64,000 nucleotides of DNA from CAXMNX01 sp964194845. Lineage in GTDB: Bacteria > Pseudomonadota > Alphaproteobacteria > Rhodobacterales > Rhodobacteraceae. The notes beneath the pieces are model-generated. The model saw nothing but the letters and a program-made list of their open reading frames with translations. It did not search any database and was not told the origin of the DNA. This document shows, piece by piece, positions 18,899 to 27,645 of this stretch (its first letter is position 1; the number at the start of each line of letters is the position of its first letter). The DNA lies in assembly GCA_964194845.1 (NCBI GenBank), contig CAXMNX010000089.1, forward strand, positions 1-64,000. Reading direction: 5' to 3'. The translations under genes and the position numbers were made by a program.

Positions 18899-20035
18899 AT
18901 GACGCTCGTTCCAGCCCTTTATGCGACGCCGCGCGCGCATCTTCTGACGCAGGAACCGGATCGCCCGGTTCTGTATTTCTCGCCGTCTGTGTTGCAGGCG
19001 ACCGCTGCGCGGTTTCAGGCGGGGTTTCCCGGTTTGGTGACCTATGCGGTCAAGGCGAACGACGGCGAAGAGGTGCTGGAAAACCTGATGGCCGCCGGGA
19101 TCGACACGTTCGATGTGGCCTCGCCGCATGAAATGGACGCGGTCCGGCGGCTGATGCCGGGTGCGGTATTGCATTACAACAATCCGGTCAGGTCGGAGGC
19201 CGAGGTTGCCTATGCGGTGGCGTTGGGTATTGCGTCCTACGCGGTCGATGGCCGGACCGAGCTTCAGAAACTGATCCGGGGCGGTGTGCCTCGTGGCGCG
19301 GAAGTATCGGTGCGGCTGCACCTGCCGGTCGAGGGCGCGGCTTATGACTTCGGTGCCAAATTCGGTGCCGACACGCAGGATGCGACCGATAATCTTCGGG
19401 CCGTGGCGATGGCCGGTTTCAAGCCGTCGATGACCTTCCACCCCGGCACGCAATGCGCCGATCCGGCGGCGTGGGTCGCATATATTGCAGCCTGTGCCGA
19501 CGTGGCGCGAAATGCCGGTATTACGCTCAGGCGGCTTAACGTTGGCGGTGGTTTTGCAGCACACAGAACCGGCGCTGCGCCTGATCTTGAAGGCATCTTC
19601 CGCGATATCGCGAAGGCGGTCGATGAAGCGTTTGGCGGGCACGCGCCAGCGCTGGTCTGCGAGCCGGGTCGCGCGATGGTGGCGGACGCCTTCACGCTGG
19701 CGGCGCGGGTGAAAACCGTTCGCGACGATGGCTCGGTCTTTCTGAATGACGGCATTTATGGCGGGCTGGCCGAAGCACCGATACTGGGCAACGTCGACCG
19801 TATCGACATCGTGAGCGTGGATGGCCCGCGCATCGCTGCGGCAAAGGCAAGATCGGTATTCGGCCCGACCTGCGACAGCCTTGACCGGTTGCCCGGCACG
19901 CTGGCGCTGCCAACTGATCTGGCGACCGGCGACTGGGTGTTGTTCCATGGGCTGGGCGCCTATTCCACGGCGACTGTTACCCGTTTCAACGGATATGGTG
20001 CGATCGAGATTGTCACGACAAAATCGCTGCGCTAA
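18899..20035 (+). CDS. Type III PLP-dependent decarboxylase (ornithine/lysine-like)
   Basis: Alanine-racemase-fold decarboxylase of 378 residues, expected to make putrescine or cadaverine. PLP lysine K52 lies in TYAVKANDG. The glycine loop LNVGGGF, CEPGRAMVADAF for PLP phosphate and the C-terminal FGPTCDSLDRL cysteine motif of eukaryotic-type ornithine decarboxylases are all present. Paired with a divergent Lrp-type regulator. Exact substrate among ornithine, lysine or diaminopimelate is not certain; length and the FGPTCDS motif favour ornithine/lysine. Confidence 0.88.
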   Translation: MTLVPALYATPRAHLLTQEPDRPVLYFSPSVLQATAARFQAGFPGLVTYAVKANDGEEVLENLMAAGIDTFDVASPHEMDAVRRLMPGAVLHYNNPVRSEAEVAYAVALGIASYAVDGRTELQKLIRGGVPRGAEVSVRLHLPVEGAAYDFGAKFGADTQDATDNLRAVAMAGFKPSMTFHPGTQCADPAAWVAYIAACADVARNAGITLRRLNVGGGFAAHRTGAAPDLEGIFRDIAKAVDEAFGGHAPALVCEPGRAMVADAFTLAARVKTVRDDGSVFLNDGIYGGLAEAPILGNVDRIDIVSVDGPRIAAAKARSVFGPTCDSLDRLPGTLALPTDLATGDWVLFHGLGAYSTATVTRFNGYGAIEIVTTKSLR

Positions 20036-20091
20036 CCCGCGACACCGATCCAGACGCCCCAAAACGCCGCCGCAACAATTCTCACGGTGAT

Positions 20092-20137
20092 TTTCATGGA
20101 AAGCTAAGCGCGGTGCGCTTAACTGATTTCCATGAAA
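20092..20137. repeat. Long imperfect inverted repeat
   Basis: Two arms (20092-20111 and 20115-20137) starting TTTCATGGAA and ending TTCCATGAAA, with TAAGCGC/GCGCTTA at the tip and a GGT loop. It lies between the decarboxylase and the DUF2235 gene and probably ends or insulates transcription; there is no T-run. Confidence 0.6.
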
Positions 20138-20178
20138 CCGCCGCAAATATACCCGGATTTTGCGTCAGACTTGGACAA

Positions 20179-21258
20179 ATGGCGCTAAGAAATCGCATAC
20201 GCGGCCTTCTGGGCTTCTTTCGCCGGACCGAGCGGTCGGTTCCGAAACACAGTCGCGATCCCATTGATCACGTTGTGCTGGTGGACGGCACGATGTCGGT
20301 GCTGGACGACGGGCAGGAAACCAATGTCGGCCTGATCTATAAGCTTTTGTCCGAAGCCGCGCGCACCGAAAACGTCAGCATCATTTACGAGGCTGGCAAC
20401 CAGTGGACCGACTGGTCGCGAACGCTTGATATCATCGAGGGGCGCGGCATCAATCGCCAGATCCGCCGGGCCTATGGTTGGCTGGCGACAAGATACCGGC
20501 CCGGCGACCGGATATTTCTGATCGGGTTTTCACGGGGGGCATACGCGGTGCGTTCGCTGGCAGGCGTGATCGACCGGATCGGGCTTTTGACCAAAGAAAA
20601 CGCGACCGAACGGATGATCCGCCAGGCGTACCGGCACTACCAGCTTGATACCGACGCCGAGGTTTGCGCGACGTTTGCGAAAAGTTACTGCCACGCTGAA
20701 ACGCCGGTCGAAGCGGTCGCGGTTTTCGATACAGTGAAGGCGCTCGGGTTTCGCGCGCCATTTGTCTGGAAGTGGGAAGAGGTCAAGCACGCCTTTCACA
20801 ACCACCACCTGGGCCCGTCGATCCGACATGGGTTTCATGCGCTTGCGCTGGATGAAAACCGCGAGGCGTTTCAGCCGGTGTTGTGGGAGTGCAAAGACGA
20901 TTGGGACGGCCACGTCGAACAGGTCTGGTTTCCCGGTGCGCACGGCGATGTCGGGGGGCAATTGGGCAGCTTTCTTCCGGCTCGCCCGCTTTCCAACATC
21001 CCGCTGAGCTGGATGCTGTCGCGGCTTGAAGCTTGCGAGTTGCCGTTGCCAAAGGACTGGCGGGCGCGGTTCCCGACGGAGCCAGAGGCACCCTCGGTCG
21101 GGACATGGCGCGGCTGGGGCAAATATTTCCTGGCCCGCAAGAAGCGCGTTGTTGGGACTGATCCAAGCGAGGCGATCCACCCCACAGCGCAGGATAGGGC
21201 CGAGAAGTTTGGGCTGCCTGTCGCGGCAAGTGAGTTTGGCATCGCGACGGCGATATAG
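20179..21258 (+). CDS. DUF2235 alpha/beta-hydrolase-like protein
   Basis: A 359-residue protein with the DUF2235 layout: VDGTMSV near 35, the nucleophile elbow GFSRGAY with Ser118, VFDTVKALG near 189 as the acidic element and GAHGDVGG near 266 with the histidine. Some relatives are type VI secretion phospholipases (Tle1-like), but no secretion gene, immunity gene or signal peptide is nearby, so a housekeeping hydrolase is as likely. The ATG at 20179 avoids translating the inverted repeat upstream; its ribosome site is weak. Confidence 0.8.
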   Translation: MALRNRIRGLLGFFRRTERSVPKHSRDPIDHVVLVDGTMSVLDDGQETNVGLIYKLLSEAARTENVSIIYEAGNQWTDWSRTLDIIEGRGINRQIRRAYGWLATRYRPGDRIFLIGFSRGAYAVRSLAGVIDRIGLLTKENATERMIRQAYRHYQLDTDAEVCATFAKSYCHAETPVEAVAVFDTVKALGFRAPFVWKWEEVKHAFHNHHLGPSIRHGFHALALDENREAFQPVLWECKDDWDGHVEQVWFPGAHGDVGGQLGSFLPARPLSNIPLSWMLSRLEACELPLPKDWRARFPTEPEAPSVGTWRGWGKYFLARKKRVVGTDPSEAIHPTAQDRAEKFGLPVAASEFGIATAI

Positions 21259-21415
21259 GTGCTTTAGAGCAAATAAATTGTCCTGATCGAAACGCCTCGC
21301 GATCCGGGGCTGATGCCCCGGGAAGAGTCATATTCGATGGGATTCATGCTATTTCTTCTTGCGTTATGCGATGCGCAGGTAGCAACGGCCTCGCAAGTGT
21401 GTCTGGCTTGGCCGT
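21259..21415. other. Convergent intergenic region with GC hairpin
   Basis: No gene seen. A perfect 7 bp hairpin CCGGGGC-tgat-GCCCCGG (21304-21321) lies between the DUF2235 and metF stops. The same TGAT loop occurs in the hairpin after bhcC at 56148-56167. Confidence 0.5.
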
Positions 21416-22282
21416 TTAAGCCACTTTCTGAAGCGCTGCTTCGGGTGCCAGTCCCAGGGCGTGGACCACGTCGCGGGTCAGCGCGGGCTTGTTCAGCGTG
21501 TAGAAGTGAAGATGGCCCGCGCCTTCGTCCAGAAGCTCGCTGCAAAGTTCGGTGCAAACTGCGGTCGCTAATAATTCGGTCCGGTCGTCGCGTTCGGCGG
21601 TTTCAAAAATCTTCACCAGAGGTTCGGGAATCGCGGTGCCGCAGCGTTTTGCGAACCACTTGACGCCCTGCCAGTTTTCGATCGGCAGGATCCCCGGCAG
21701 GATGTCGGCCTCGATACCCGCCGCAACGCAGCGGTCGCGAAATCTCAAAAACGTCTCGGCCTCGAAGAAAAACTGGGTGATCGCATTATTGGCACCGGCG
21801 TCTATCTTGCGCTTTAGCCAGTCGATGTCGGCCCCGTCATACGTGGCTTCGGGATGCGGATCTGGGTAGGCCGCGACGGTGATCTCGAACTTGCCGGTCT
21901 CGGCAAGTGCTGCGACCAGTTCAGTGGAATTTGTGAATCCGTCGGGATGCGGCTGAAACCGGCCCTGACCTTTTGGGGGATCGCCGCGAAGTGCGACAAT
22001 CCGGCGGACGCCCGCCCTGGCATATTGTTCGGCAATCGCCAGCGTTTCTTCGCGCGATGCGTCGACGCAGGTTAAATGCGCCGCCACATCGAGGCCCATA
22101 TGCGCGCCAAGTGCTTCGACGGCGTCGTGGGTCAGCTTTCGTGTGGTACCGCCTGCACCGTAGGTTACCGAGACAAACGCCGGGTCCAGAGGTGTCAGTG
22201 TCTGAACCGTGTCCCAAAGCCGGAACGAGGCTTCGAGGGACTGCGGGGGGAAGAACTCGAACGATACGGTGGGGCGGGACAT
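21416..22282 (-). CDS. metF: Methylenetetrahydrofolate reductase
   Basis: FAD-dependent reductase of 288 residues that makes 5-methyl-THF for methionine synthesis. Seen: SFEFFPPQS at the N-terminus, FVSVTYGAGG, HLTCVDAS, ALRGDPP and the C-terminal GAGHLHFYTLNKP. AAGGAGG precedes the ATG at 22282. Divergent from metR across a 97 bp region with a strong palindrome. A second, shorter reductase homologue is encoded at 41499-42428. Confidence 0.95.
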   Translation of the reverse strand: MSRPTVSFEFFPPQSLEASFRLWDTVQTLTPLDPAFVSVTYGAGGTTRKLTHDAVEALGAHMGLDVAAHLTCVDASREETLAIAEQYARAGVRRIVALRGDPPKGQGRFQPHPDGFTNSTELVAALAETGKFEITVAAYPDPHPEATYDGADIDWLKRKIDAGANNAITQFFFEAETFLRFRDRCVAAGIEADILPGILPIENWQGVKWFAKRCGTAIPEPLVKIFETAERDDRTELLATAVCTELCSELLDEGAGHLHFYTLNKPALTRDVVHALGLAPEAALQKVA

Positions 22283-22339
22283 AGTCAGGGAGCCTCCTTG
22301 ATGGTGTTTGCCTTGTCTCACGGCGAGGATTGTGAGACA

Positions 22340-22369
22340 AACTCATAATCTTCAAATTGATTATGAGTT
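22340..22369. promoter_or_regulatory. Probable MetR operator
   Basis: Perfect 11 bp inverted repeat AACTCATAATC (22340-22350) and GATTATGAGTT (22359-22369) around an 8 bp spacer, with one further matched run of C/G and A/T bases outside. It lies between divergent metF and metR, close to the metR start, as expected for a LysR-type autoregulator. It does not match the enteric TGAA-N5-TTCA box exactly. Confidence 0.75.
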
Positions 22370-22379
22370 TTGTTCAAAA

Positions 22380-23288
22380 ATGCACATCGAATTTCGCCAC
22401 CTCAGAACCATCCGCGCCATCCATAAAGCAGGCGGTCTGGCGCGCGCCGCTGATACACTGAACATCACCCAGTCAGCACTGAGCCACCAGGTGAAGGGCC
22501 TTGAAGATCAGGCCGGTGTCGAATTGTTCGCGCGGCGTTCGAAACCGTTGAAACTTTCGTCTGCCGGGCATCGGTTGCTGAAGCTTGCCGAGCGTGTGTT
22601 GCCCGAGATTGAAGCCATGCAAGAAGATTTCCGCAATTTGCGATCCGGCAAATCGGGCCGACTTCATATCGCAATCGAGTGTCACGCATGTTTTGAGTGG
22701 CTGTTTCCGGTGCTGGAGGAATTTCGCAAAGCCTGGCCCGAGGTTGACGTCGATATACGACCTGGATTGGCGTTTGACGCCTTGCCTGCGCTGCGCCGCG
22801 AAGAGGTTGATCTGGTTGTGTCGTCGGACCCTGAGTTGATCAAGGACGTCGATTTCACGCCGCTTTTTGACTATGAGCCGGTGTTTGTGGCCGCGTCGCA
22901 GCATCCGTTGGCCGCGAAGGAATTCGTTGTCGCAGAAGATTTTCGCGACGAATTGCTGATCACCTATCCGGTTGACCGGTCGCGGTTGGATGTATTCACC
23001 GAGCTGCTTTCACCGGCCAAAGTCGAGCCACGCAGTGTGCGACAAGTTGAGCTGACGGCAGTGATCCTGATGCTTGTTGCGTCAAATCGCGGCGTCGCGG
23101 TGTTGCCCGATTGGGTGGTGCGCGAGGTTCGGTTTCATTCGGACTATGTGACCCGCCGCGTAACGCAGGCTGGGCTTTCCAAGCGGCTGTATGCGGCGAC
23201 GCGAAGCGACGAGACCACCAAACCTTTTATGGCCCATATCCTGAAGCTGGCCAGAAAGATCCCGGTTCAGCTTCAGCGCAAAAGCTGA
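22380..23288 (+). CDS. metR: LysR-type regulator, MetR-like
   Basis: A 302-residue activator: N-terminal winged helix (MHIEFRHLRTIRAIHKAGGL) and a periplasmic-binding-like effector domain. The CHACFEWLFPVLEEFRKAWP stretch is typical of MetR, which senses homocysteine. Divergent from metF, its expected target. The ATG at 22380 begins the conserved family N-terminus; earlier in-frame starts fall inside the operator. Confidence 0.9.
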   Translation: MHIEFRHLRTIRAIHKAGGLARAADTLNITQSALSHQVKGLEDQAGVELFARRSKPLKLSSAGHRLLKLAERVLPEIEAMQEDFRNLRSGKSGRLHIAIECHACFEWLFPVLEEFRKAWPEVDVDIRPGLAFDALPALRREEVDLVVSSDPELIKDVDFTPLFDYEPVFVAASQHPLAAKEFVVAEDFRDELLITYPVDRSRLDVFTELLSPAKVEPRSVRQVELTAVILMLVASNRGVAVLPDWVVREVRFHSDYVTRRVTQAGLSKRLYAATRSDETTKPFMAHILKLARKIPVQLQRKS

Positions 23289-23383
23289 CTGCGTTGGTTC
23301 CCCGGATGGAAACCATTTGTTTCCAAGCGTTTAGTTTCTTTACCGGCAACCCGCATGCACTTAGTATTGACCAAAGGTAAATA

Positions 23384-24010
23384 GTGCGAGTGTGGGGTAT
23401 GCCGCGAAAAAACGTTGGAACCGCCGAGAGGATTCTCGACGAAGCGCGAACAATTGTACGCGATCTTGGGCCGGACAAGCTGACGTTTGACGCGGTGGCG
23501 GCACGGGTCGGCGTCACCAAGCAAGCCGTCATCTACTGGTATCCGAACAAGGCGCGTCTTGTCGAAGCGCTGGTGCGCCCGGCACTGGAAGCGGAGGCGA
23601 CGGCGGGCAAGGTCGCACTTGGTGCAAATGTGGCACCCGACGACGCGATCCGGCGATTGGTTGAAGCGCTTGCCGCGTTCCACATGTCTGACCTCGACCG
23701 GTTTCGGCTGATGTATGTCACCCCACAGATCGGGCATCGGCCGGGTCGCGCGGGCGCGATGCTGACGACGCTGGGGCGAATTCATCCCGCCACAACCGAA
23801 ATGAATGACTTGCTGGCCGAACGGCTTGTCGAAGGCGGCCGTTATCGTCGCCTGATCGAAGCACGCCGGGCTGCCGTTGCGATCCACACGTCGCTTCTTG
23901 GCCTGCTGTTGCGCATGGCAATGGCCGATACGCTGAATGCACCGCTTCGCCACCGCGACGACGCCTTGATCGAAGCCCTGCTCGGGGTGATCGCACCGCA
24001 AGCCGCCTGA
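23384..24010 (+). CDS. TetR family regulator
   Basis: A 208-residue repressor-like protein. The helix-turn-helix is AERILDEARTIVRDLGPDKLTFDAVAARVGVTKQAVIYWYPNK, with a helical effector domain behind. A GTG at 23384 has AAAGG 8 bases upstream; an ATG at 23399 (MPRKN) has its G-rich site too close, so the GTG reading is preferred, with modest confidence. It lies 63 bp upstream of the gnd-like gene and may regulate it or be co-transcribed. Confidence 0.85.
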   Translation: MRVWGMPRKNVGTAERILDEARTIVRDLGPDKLTFDAVAARVGVTKQAVIYWYPNKARLVEALVRPALEAEATAGKVALGANVAPDDAIRRLVEALAAFHMSDLDRFRLMYVTPQIGHRPGRAGAMLTTLGRIHPATTEMNDLLAERLVEGGRYRRLIEARRAAVAIHTSLLGLLLRMAMADTLNAPLRHRDDALIEALLGVIAPQAA

Positions 24011-24073
24011 CCCCTTGGCACCTGGTGTCCCGGAGCTTAGCTTGAAGGCAGGCGGAGCGGGGCGCAGGCAGTT

Positions 24074-25468
24074 ATGGCCAGGATCGGCATTATCGGAATG
24101 GGCACCATGGGTGCCGCGCTGGCGCTGAACATGGCGGAAAACGGGTTCGACGTTGCCATCTACAATCGCACCCCCGAGGCCACGCGAGGCGTTGTGGCCG
24201 GTGCCGGGGCGCTATCGGAGAGGCTCACACCCAGCGAAAGCCTTGAGGAGTTTGTCCAGAACGTGGAGACGCCGCGCGCCATCCTGTTGATGGTCAAGGC
24301 GGGCGCACCGGTGGATGCGGTGATCACGTCGCTGCTGCCGAATTTGGCAAAAGGCGACCTGATCATTGATGCCGGTAACGCCGATTTTAACAATACGCGC
24401 CGCCGGGCCGAATGGCTTGAGGGCGAGGGGTTCAGTTTCCTGGGCATCGGTGTGTCGGGTGGCGAGGAGGGTGCGCGGAACGGGCCGTCAATAATGGCCG
24501 GTGGATCGCGGCAGGCGTATGCGCGGATCGCCGATATCATCACGAGCATTGCCGCGAAGTTTCAGGGTGATCCATGTGCTGACTGGCTTGGGCCGGATGG
24601 CGCCGGGCATTTTGTTAAAACCGTCCACAACGGCATCGAATATGCCGATATGCAGCTGATCGCGGAAGCCTATGGGCTTTTGACGGCAGACGGACGGTCG
24701 GTGAGCGATATGGCGGGTCTGTTCGGGCGCTGGAATACCGGGCGTTTGCAGTCATATCTTATTGAAATAACGACGGAAATCCTGAAATCCGTCGACAGCG
24801 CGACCGGCGCGTCGGTGGTTGATGTGATCCTTGATCAGGCGGGGCAGAAAGGCACCGGCCGCTGGACGGTGATCGAAGCGCTGAAGCTTGGGCAGTCAGC
24901 AACAACGATCGAAAGTGCTGTCGCGGCGCGGTCCTGGTCAGCGGCCCGCGACACACGCATTGCCGCCGAGGCGATGTTCCCGCCCGAGCAAAAGGCGGCC
25001 ATGGTTCTGGATAACGACCTTGAGGCCGCACTTCTGGCCGCCCGCATTATTACTTACGGCCAGGGCATGGCGCTGCTTGCGGCGGCGTCCGATCATTTCG
25101 GCTGGAAGCTCGATCTGGCGCGTATCGCGGAAATCTGGCGGGCGGGTTGTATTATCCGGTCAGCGCTTCTGGACGATATCTCGTCGTCAATTCGAGCTGG
25201 TTTGCCGCATGGGCAATTGATCTTGTCGCCAGTGTTTGCCGAGATTCTGAGTGCCGAAGTTCCCGCACTTCGGCGCGTTACGGTTGCAGCGATGAAATCA
25301 GGCCAGCCGGTGCCTGCTATGGCGGCGGCGTTGTCATATTTCGACACCATTCGGCGGGCACGCGGCACGACCAATCTGATCCAGGCGCAACGCGACTTTT
25401 TCGGCCGGCACGGGTTTCAGCGCACCGACCGCGAGGGCGAAGGTTTTCACGGGCCCTGGGCCGGCTAG
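24074..25468 (+). CDS. gnd: 6-phosphogluconate dehydrogenase (decarboxylating)
   Basis: Pentose-phosphate enzyme, 464 residues, producing ribulose-5-phosphate and NADPH. Rossmann motif GIIGMGTMGAALA at the start, substrate signature VSGGEEGARNGPSIMAGG near 140 and catalytic KTVHNGIEYADMQ near 184. Full family length. No zwf, pgl or edd is adjacent; the regulator upstream is of the TetR class. Confidence 0.95.
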   Translation: MARIGIIGMGTMGAALALNMAENGFDVAIYNRTPEATRGVVAGAGALSERLTPSESLEEFVQNVETPRAILLMVKAGAPVDAVITSLLPNLAKGDLIIDAGNADFNNTRRRAEWLEGEGFSFLGIGVSGGEEGARNGPSIMAGGSRQAYARIADIITSIAAKFQGDPCADWLGPDGAGHFVKTVHNGIEYADMQLIAEAYGLLTADGRSVSDMAGLFGRWNTGRLQSYLIEITTEILKSVDSATGASVVDVILDQAGQKGTGRWTVIEALKLGQSATTIESAVAARSWSAARDTRIAAEAMFPPEQKAAMVLDNDLEAALLAARIITYGQGMALLAAASDHFGWKLDLARIAEIWRAGCIIRSALLDDISSSIRAGLPHGQLILSPVFAEILSAEVPALRRVTVAAMKSGQPVPAMAAALSYFDTIRRARGTTNLIQAQRDFFGRHGFQRTDREGEGFHGPWAG

Positions 25469-25483
25469 GCCCGTGCACGAGCC

Positions 25484-25765
25484 TCAGCCGCGCATCTTCT
25501 TGACGACCATGCCAACGACGACTTGAACAACAAGTCCGGCAACGCCGCCGCCCACAAAATTCGTCGCCAACGAGGCGATATCCAGACCGCCAGCCGCTGC
25601 CGCGCCCGAACCCATGAGACCGCCAAGCAATTGACCGCCGCCGAAGCCACCGGCAGCGCCAGCAACCACATTGCTGAAGCTACCCATGTCGCCGCCTTTG
25701 GCGATCCTGCCGCCGCCCATTCCGCCTACGGCTCCGCCGACCAATTGTGCGAGTATCTGTTCCAC
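25484..25765 (-). CDS. Small glycine-rich membrane protein
   Basis: A 93-residue protein of Gly/Ala/Val repeats (VGGAVGGMGGG, AGAAGGFGGGQLLGGLMG) ending in a hydrophobic helix and KKMRG. GxxxG spacing suggests close helix packing or membrane insertion. The start is GTG at 25765 with AAGGAG 8 bases upstream, a good site that supports a real gene. Function unknown; no catalytic motif. Confidence 0.7.
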   Translation of the reverse strand: MEQILAQLVGGAVGGMGGGRIAKGGDMGSFSNVVAGAAGGFGGGQLLGGLMGSGAAAAGGLDIASLATNFVGGGVAGLVVQVVVGMVVKKMRG

Positions 25766-26038
25766 GTTGTCGCTCCTTCCCTATTCTGCGAGGACGCCTG
25801 GACAGAGAGTAGCCCGACGACGTCATGTGTTTCACGGGAAAATTGACGTTTATGGCGTATGTTGACGAATGGGCGTTATTTTTCGCCAGATGTGCTTTGC
25901 GTATTCAATAAAATTCAATCCTTTCAATTGGTAATGGCGGTATATTGCGGCGGTGCCCGCCTGCCACACCTTGCGACTTTTGGCTTGCTGACATGGTCAA
26001 ACGTCCTTACACGCCGACAGATTACATCGAGGGTCGCC
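25766..26038. promoter_or_regulatory. AT-richer promoter region upstream of suhB-like gene
   Basis: 273 bp without a convincing gene. An open frame runs from 25859 into the phosphatase but its translation is unlike the family and lacks a ribosome site. The low-GC stretch 25890-25935 is the likeliest promoter area. Confidence 0.4.
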
Positions 26039-26827
26039 ATGCAGGGCAGTGCAAATCTTAACGTCATGATCAAGGCCGCGCGAAGCGCTGGCCGAAGCCT
26101 TGTCAAGGATTTTCAGGAAGTCGAGAACCTGCAAGTTTCTTCGAAAAGCGCGGGCGACTTCGTCAGTCGCGCCGATATCGCGGCGGAAAAGATCGTGCGC
26201 GATATTCTGGTCGAGGCACGACCGAACTACGGCTGGGTCGGCGAGGAAAGTGAACCTGTCCAAGGCAAGGATCCCACCCGGCGCTGGATCGTCGATCCGC
26301 TGGACGGAACCACCAATTTTCTGCACGGGCTGCCCCATTGGGGCGTCTCTATTGCGCTGGAACACAAGGGCGAGATCGTGGCGGCGGTGGTGTTTGACCC
26401 GGCGAAAGACGAGATGTTCGTGGCCGAGAAGGGTCAGGGCGCCTACCTGAACGAAGGCCGGCTGCGGGTTTCAGATCGAAAACTGTTGATCGAGGCGGTC
26501 TTCGCGAGTGGTCTGCCGTTCGGCGGGCGCAGTGATATGCCCGAGGCGATAGCGGACCTGGCGCGCCTGCTTCCCATGACCGCCGGGGTTCGGCGCTGGG
26601 GTGCGGCGGCACTTGATCTGGCCTACGTCGCCGCAGGCCGCTTCGATGGCTTTTGGGAGCGAAAGCTCAGCATTTGGGACACCGCTGCGGGCGTGCTGCT
26701 GGTTCGCGAGGCAGGTGGTCTGGTTGAAGGCATCGTACGGGGAACAAACCCTTTGGAATCCGGGAATGTGCTGGCGGCGGCTGAGCCGATCTTTGATACA
26801 TTCGCGAAGGTGATCCGCGCTAAATAG
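26039..26827 (+). CDS. suhB: Inositol monophosphatase family protein (SuhB-like)
   Basis: Mg-dependent phosphatase of 262 residues. Metal site 1 is GEESEP (about 69-72), metal site 2 is WIVDPLDGTTNF (83-94) and the C-terminal signature WDTAAGVLLVREAGG is present. In bacteria SuhB also binds NusA in rRNA antitermination complexes. GAGGG lies 5 bases before the ATG at 26039. Confidence 0.92.
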   Translation: MQGSANLNVMIKAARSAGRSLVKDFQEVENLQVSSKSAGDFVSRADIAAEKIVRDILVEARPNYGWVGEESEPVQGKDPTRRWIVDPLDGTTNFLHGLPHWGVSIALEHKGEIVAAVVFDPAKDEMFVAEKGQGAYLNEGRLRVSDRKLLIEAVFASGLPFGGRSDMPEAIADLARLLPMTAGVRRWGAAALDLAYVAAGRFDGFWERKLSIWDTAAGVLLVREAGGLVEGIVRGTNPLESGNVLAAAEPIFDTFAKVIRAK

Positions 26828-26885
26828 CGGCAATACACTTACGCGCCGTCATTTTTTCGCCGCATTTTTTGCCCATCATGACCGC

Positions 26886-27053
26886 ATGTTGCCAAATTTT
26901 CGGGACGAGGCTGGGGGCCTTCCGGTATGGACGATTGCCGTTCTTGCCGTTCTCGTTCTGTCGCTTCTGATGGTCCGGCCCATTGCAGCAAAAAATACCA
27001 CCCTTGAAGACAGCCTGGGTTCGGACATTCAGACTGAAATCTTGCCACTTTGA
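26886..27053 (+). CDS. Possible 55-residue membrane protein
   Basis: Short frame MLPNFRDEAGGLPVWTIAVL continuing to a hydrophobic helix (TIAVLAVLVLSLLMV) and a polar tail ending EILPL. Built like a single-pass small membrane protein, and it fills the space between suhB and the hydratase gene. No clear ribosome site, so it may not be translated. Confidence 0.4.
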   Translation: MLPNFRDEAGGLPVWTIAVLAVLVLSLLMVRPIAAKNTTLEDSLGSDIQTEILPL

Positions 27054-27163
27054 GCAATATTGCCGCTGTGCGGCATTATTTCACTTGTTTTTCTGCGGCA
27101 GCACGGTAATTAAGTTGCGCGTTGGCTGGTTTGAAAGATAGAATGTTGCGGAAGGGTGGGGGA

Positions 27164-27607
27164 ATGTTGGATAATAATCCCAGAGGCACAATCGTTATCG
27201 AAGACCTTGAGATCGGGATGACCCGATCGCTCGTGAAAGAGGTCACCGATCTTGATATCGAACTTTTCGCGCAGGTTTCCACGGACCGCAATCCGGTGCA
27301 TCTGGACGACGCCTATGCGATGGACACCATATTCGAGGGCCGGATCGCGCATGGCATGCTGACCGCCGGTCTGATCTCGGCGGTGATCGGCGAACAGCTG
27401 CCGGGGCACGGCACGGTCTATCTGGGGCAAACTCTGAAATTTCTGGCGCCCGTGCGTCCCGGCGATATGGTCACAGCCGAGGTTGAGGTTTTGGAAATCG
27501 ACTATTCCAGACGCCGCGTCAAACTGGACACGCGCTGTCTGGTAAACGGCAAGCCGGTGCTGAAGGGCGAAGCGACGGTATTGGCGCCTTCCGGCAAATT
27601 CGACTGA
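27164..27607 (+). CDS. MaoC-like (R)-specific enoyl-CoA hydratase
   Basis: A 147-residue hot-dog fold hydratase. The catalytic pair Asp41 and His46 is in FAQVSTDRNPVHLD, followed by GRIAHGMLTAGL, as in PhaJ-type hydratases feeding polyhydroxyalkanoate synthesis. The ATG at 27164 is preceded by AAGGGTGGGGGA; upstream TTG and ATG codons lack a site. Substrate chain length not predictable. Confidence 0.88.
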   Translation: MLDNNPRGTIVIEDLEIGMTRSLVKEVTDLDIELFAQVSTDRNPVHLDDAYAMDTIFEGRIAHGMLTAGLISAVIGEQLPGHGTVYLGQTLKFLAPVRPGDMVTAEVEVLEIDYSRRRVKLDTRCLVNGKPVLKGEATVLAPSGKFD

Positions 27608-27645
27608 GGGTTGCAGCCCTTGCTGGCGCGCGCTAGGGCGTCGCC

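Noticed and set aside
18821..20146. 441-codon minus-strand open frame
   Set aside because: Fully antisense to the PLP decarboxylase, His/Arg-rich, no ribosome site; a product of GC-rich third positions.
20113..20178. Upstream start of the DUF2235 gene
   Set aside because: It would translate half of the inverted repeat; family similarity begins after 20179.
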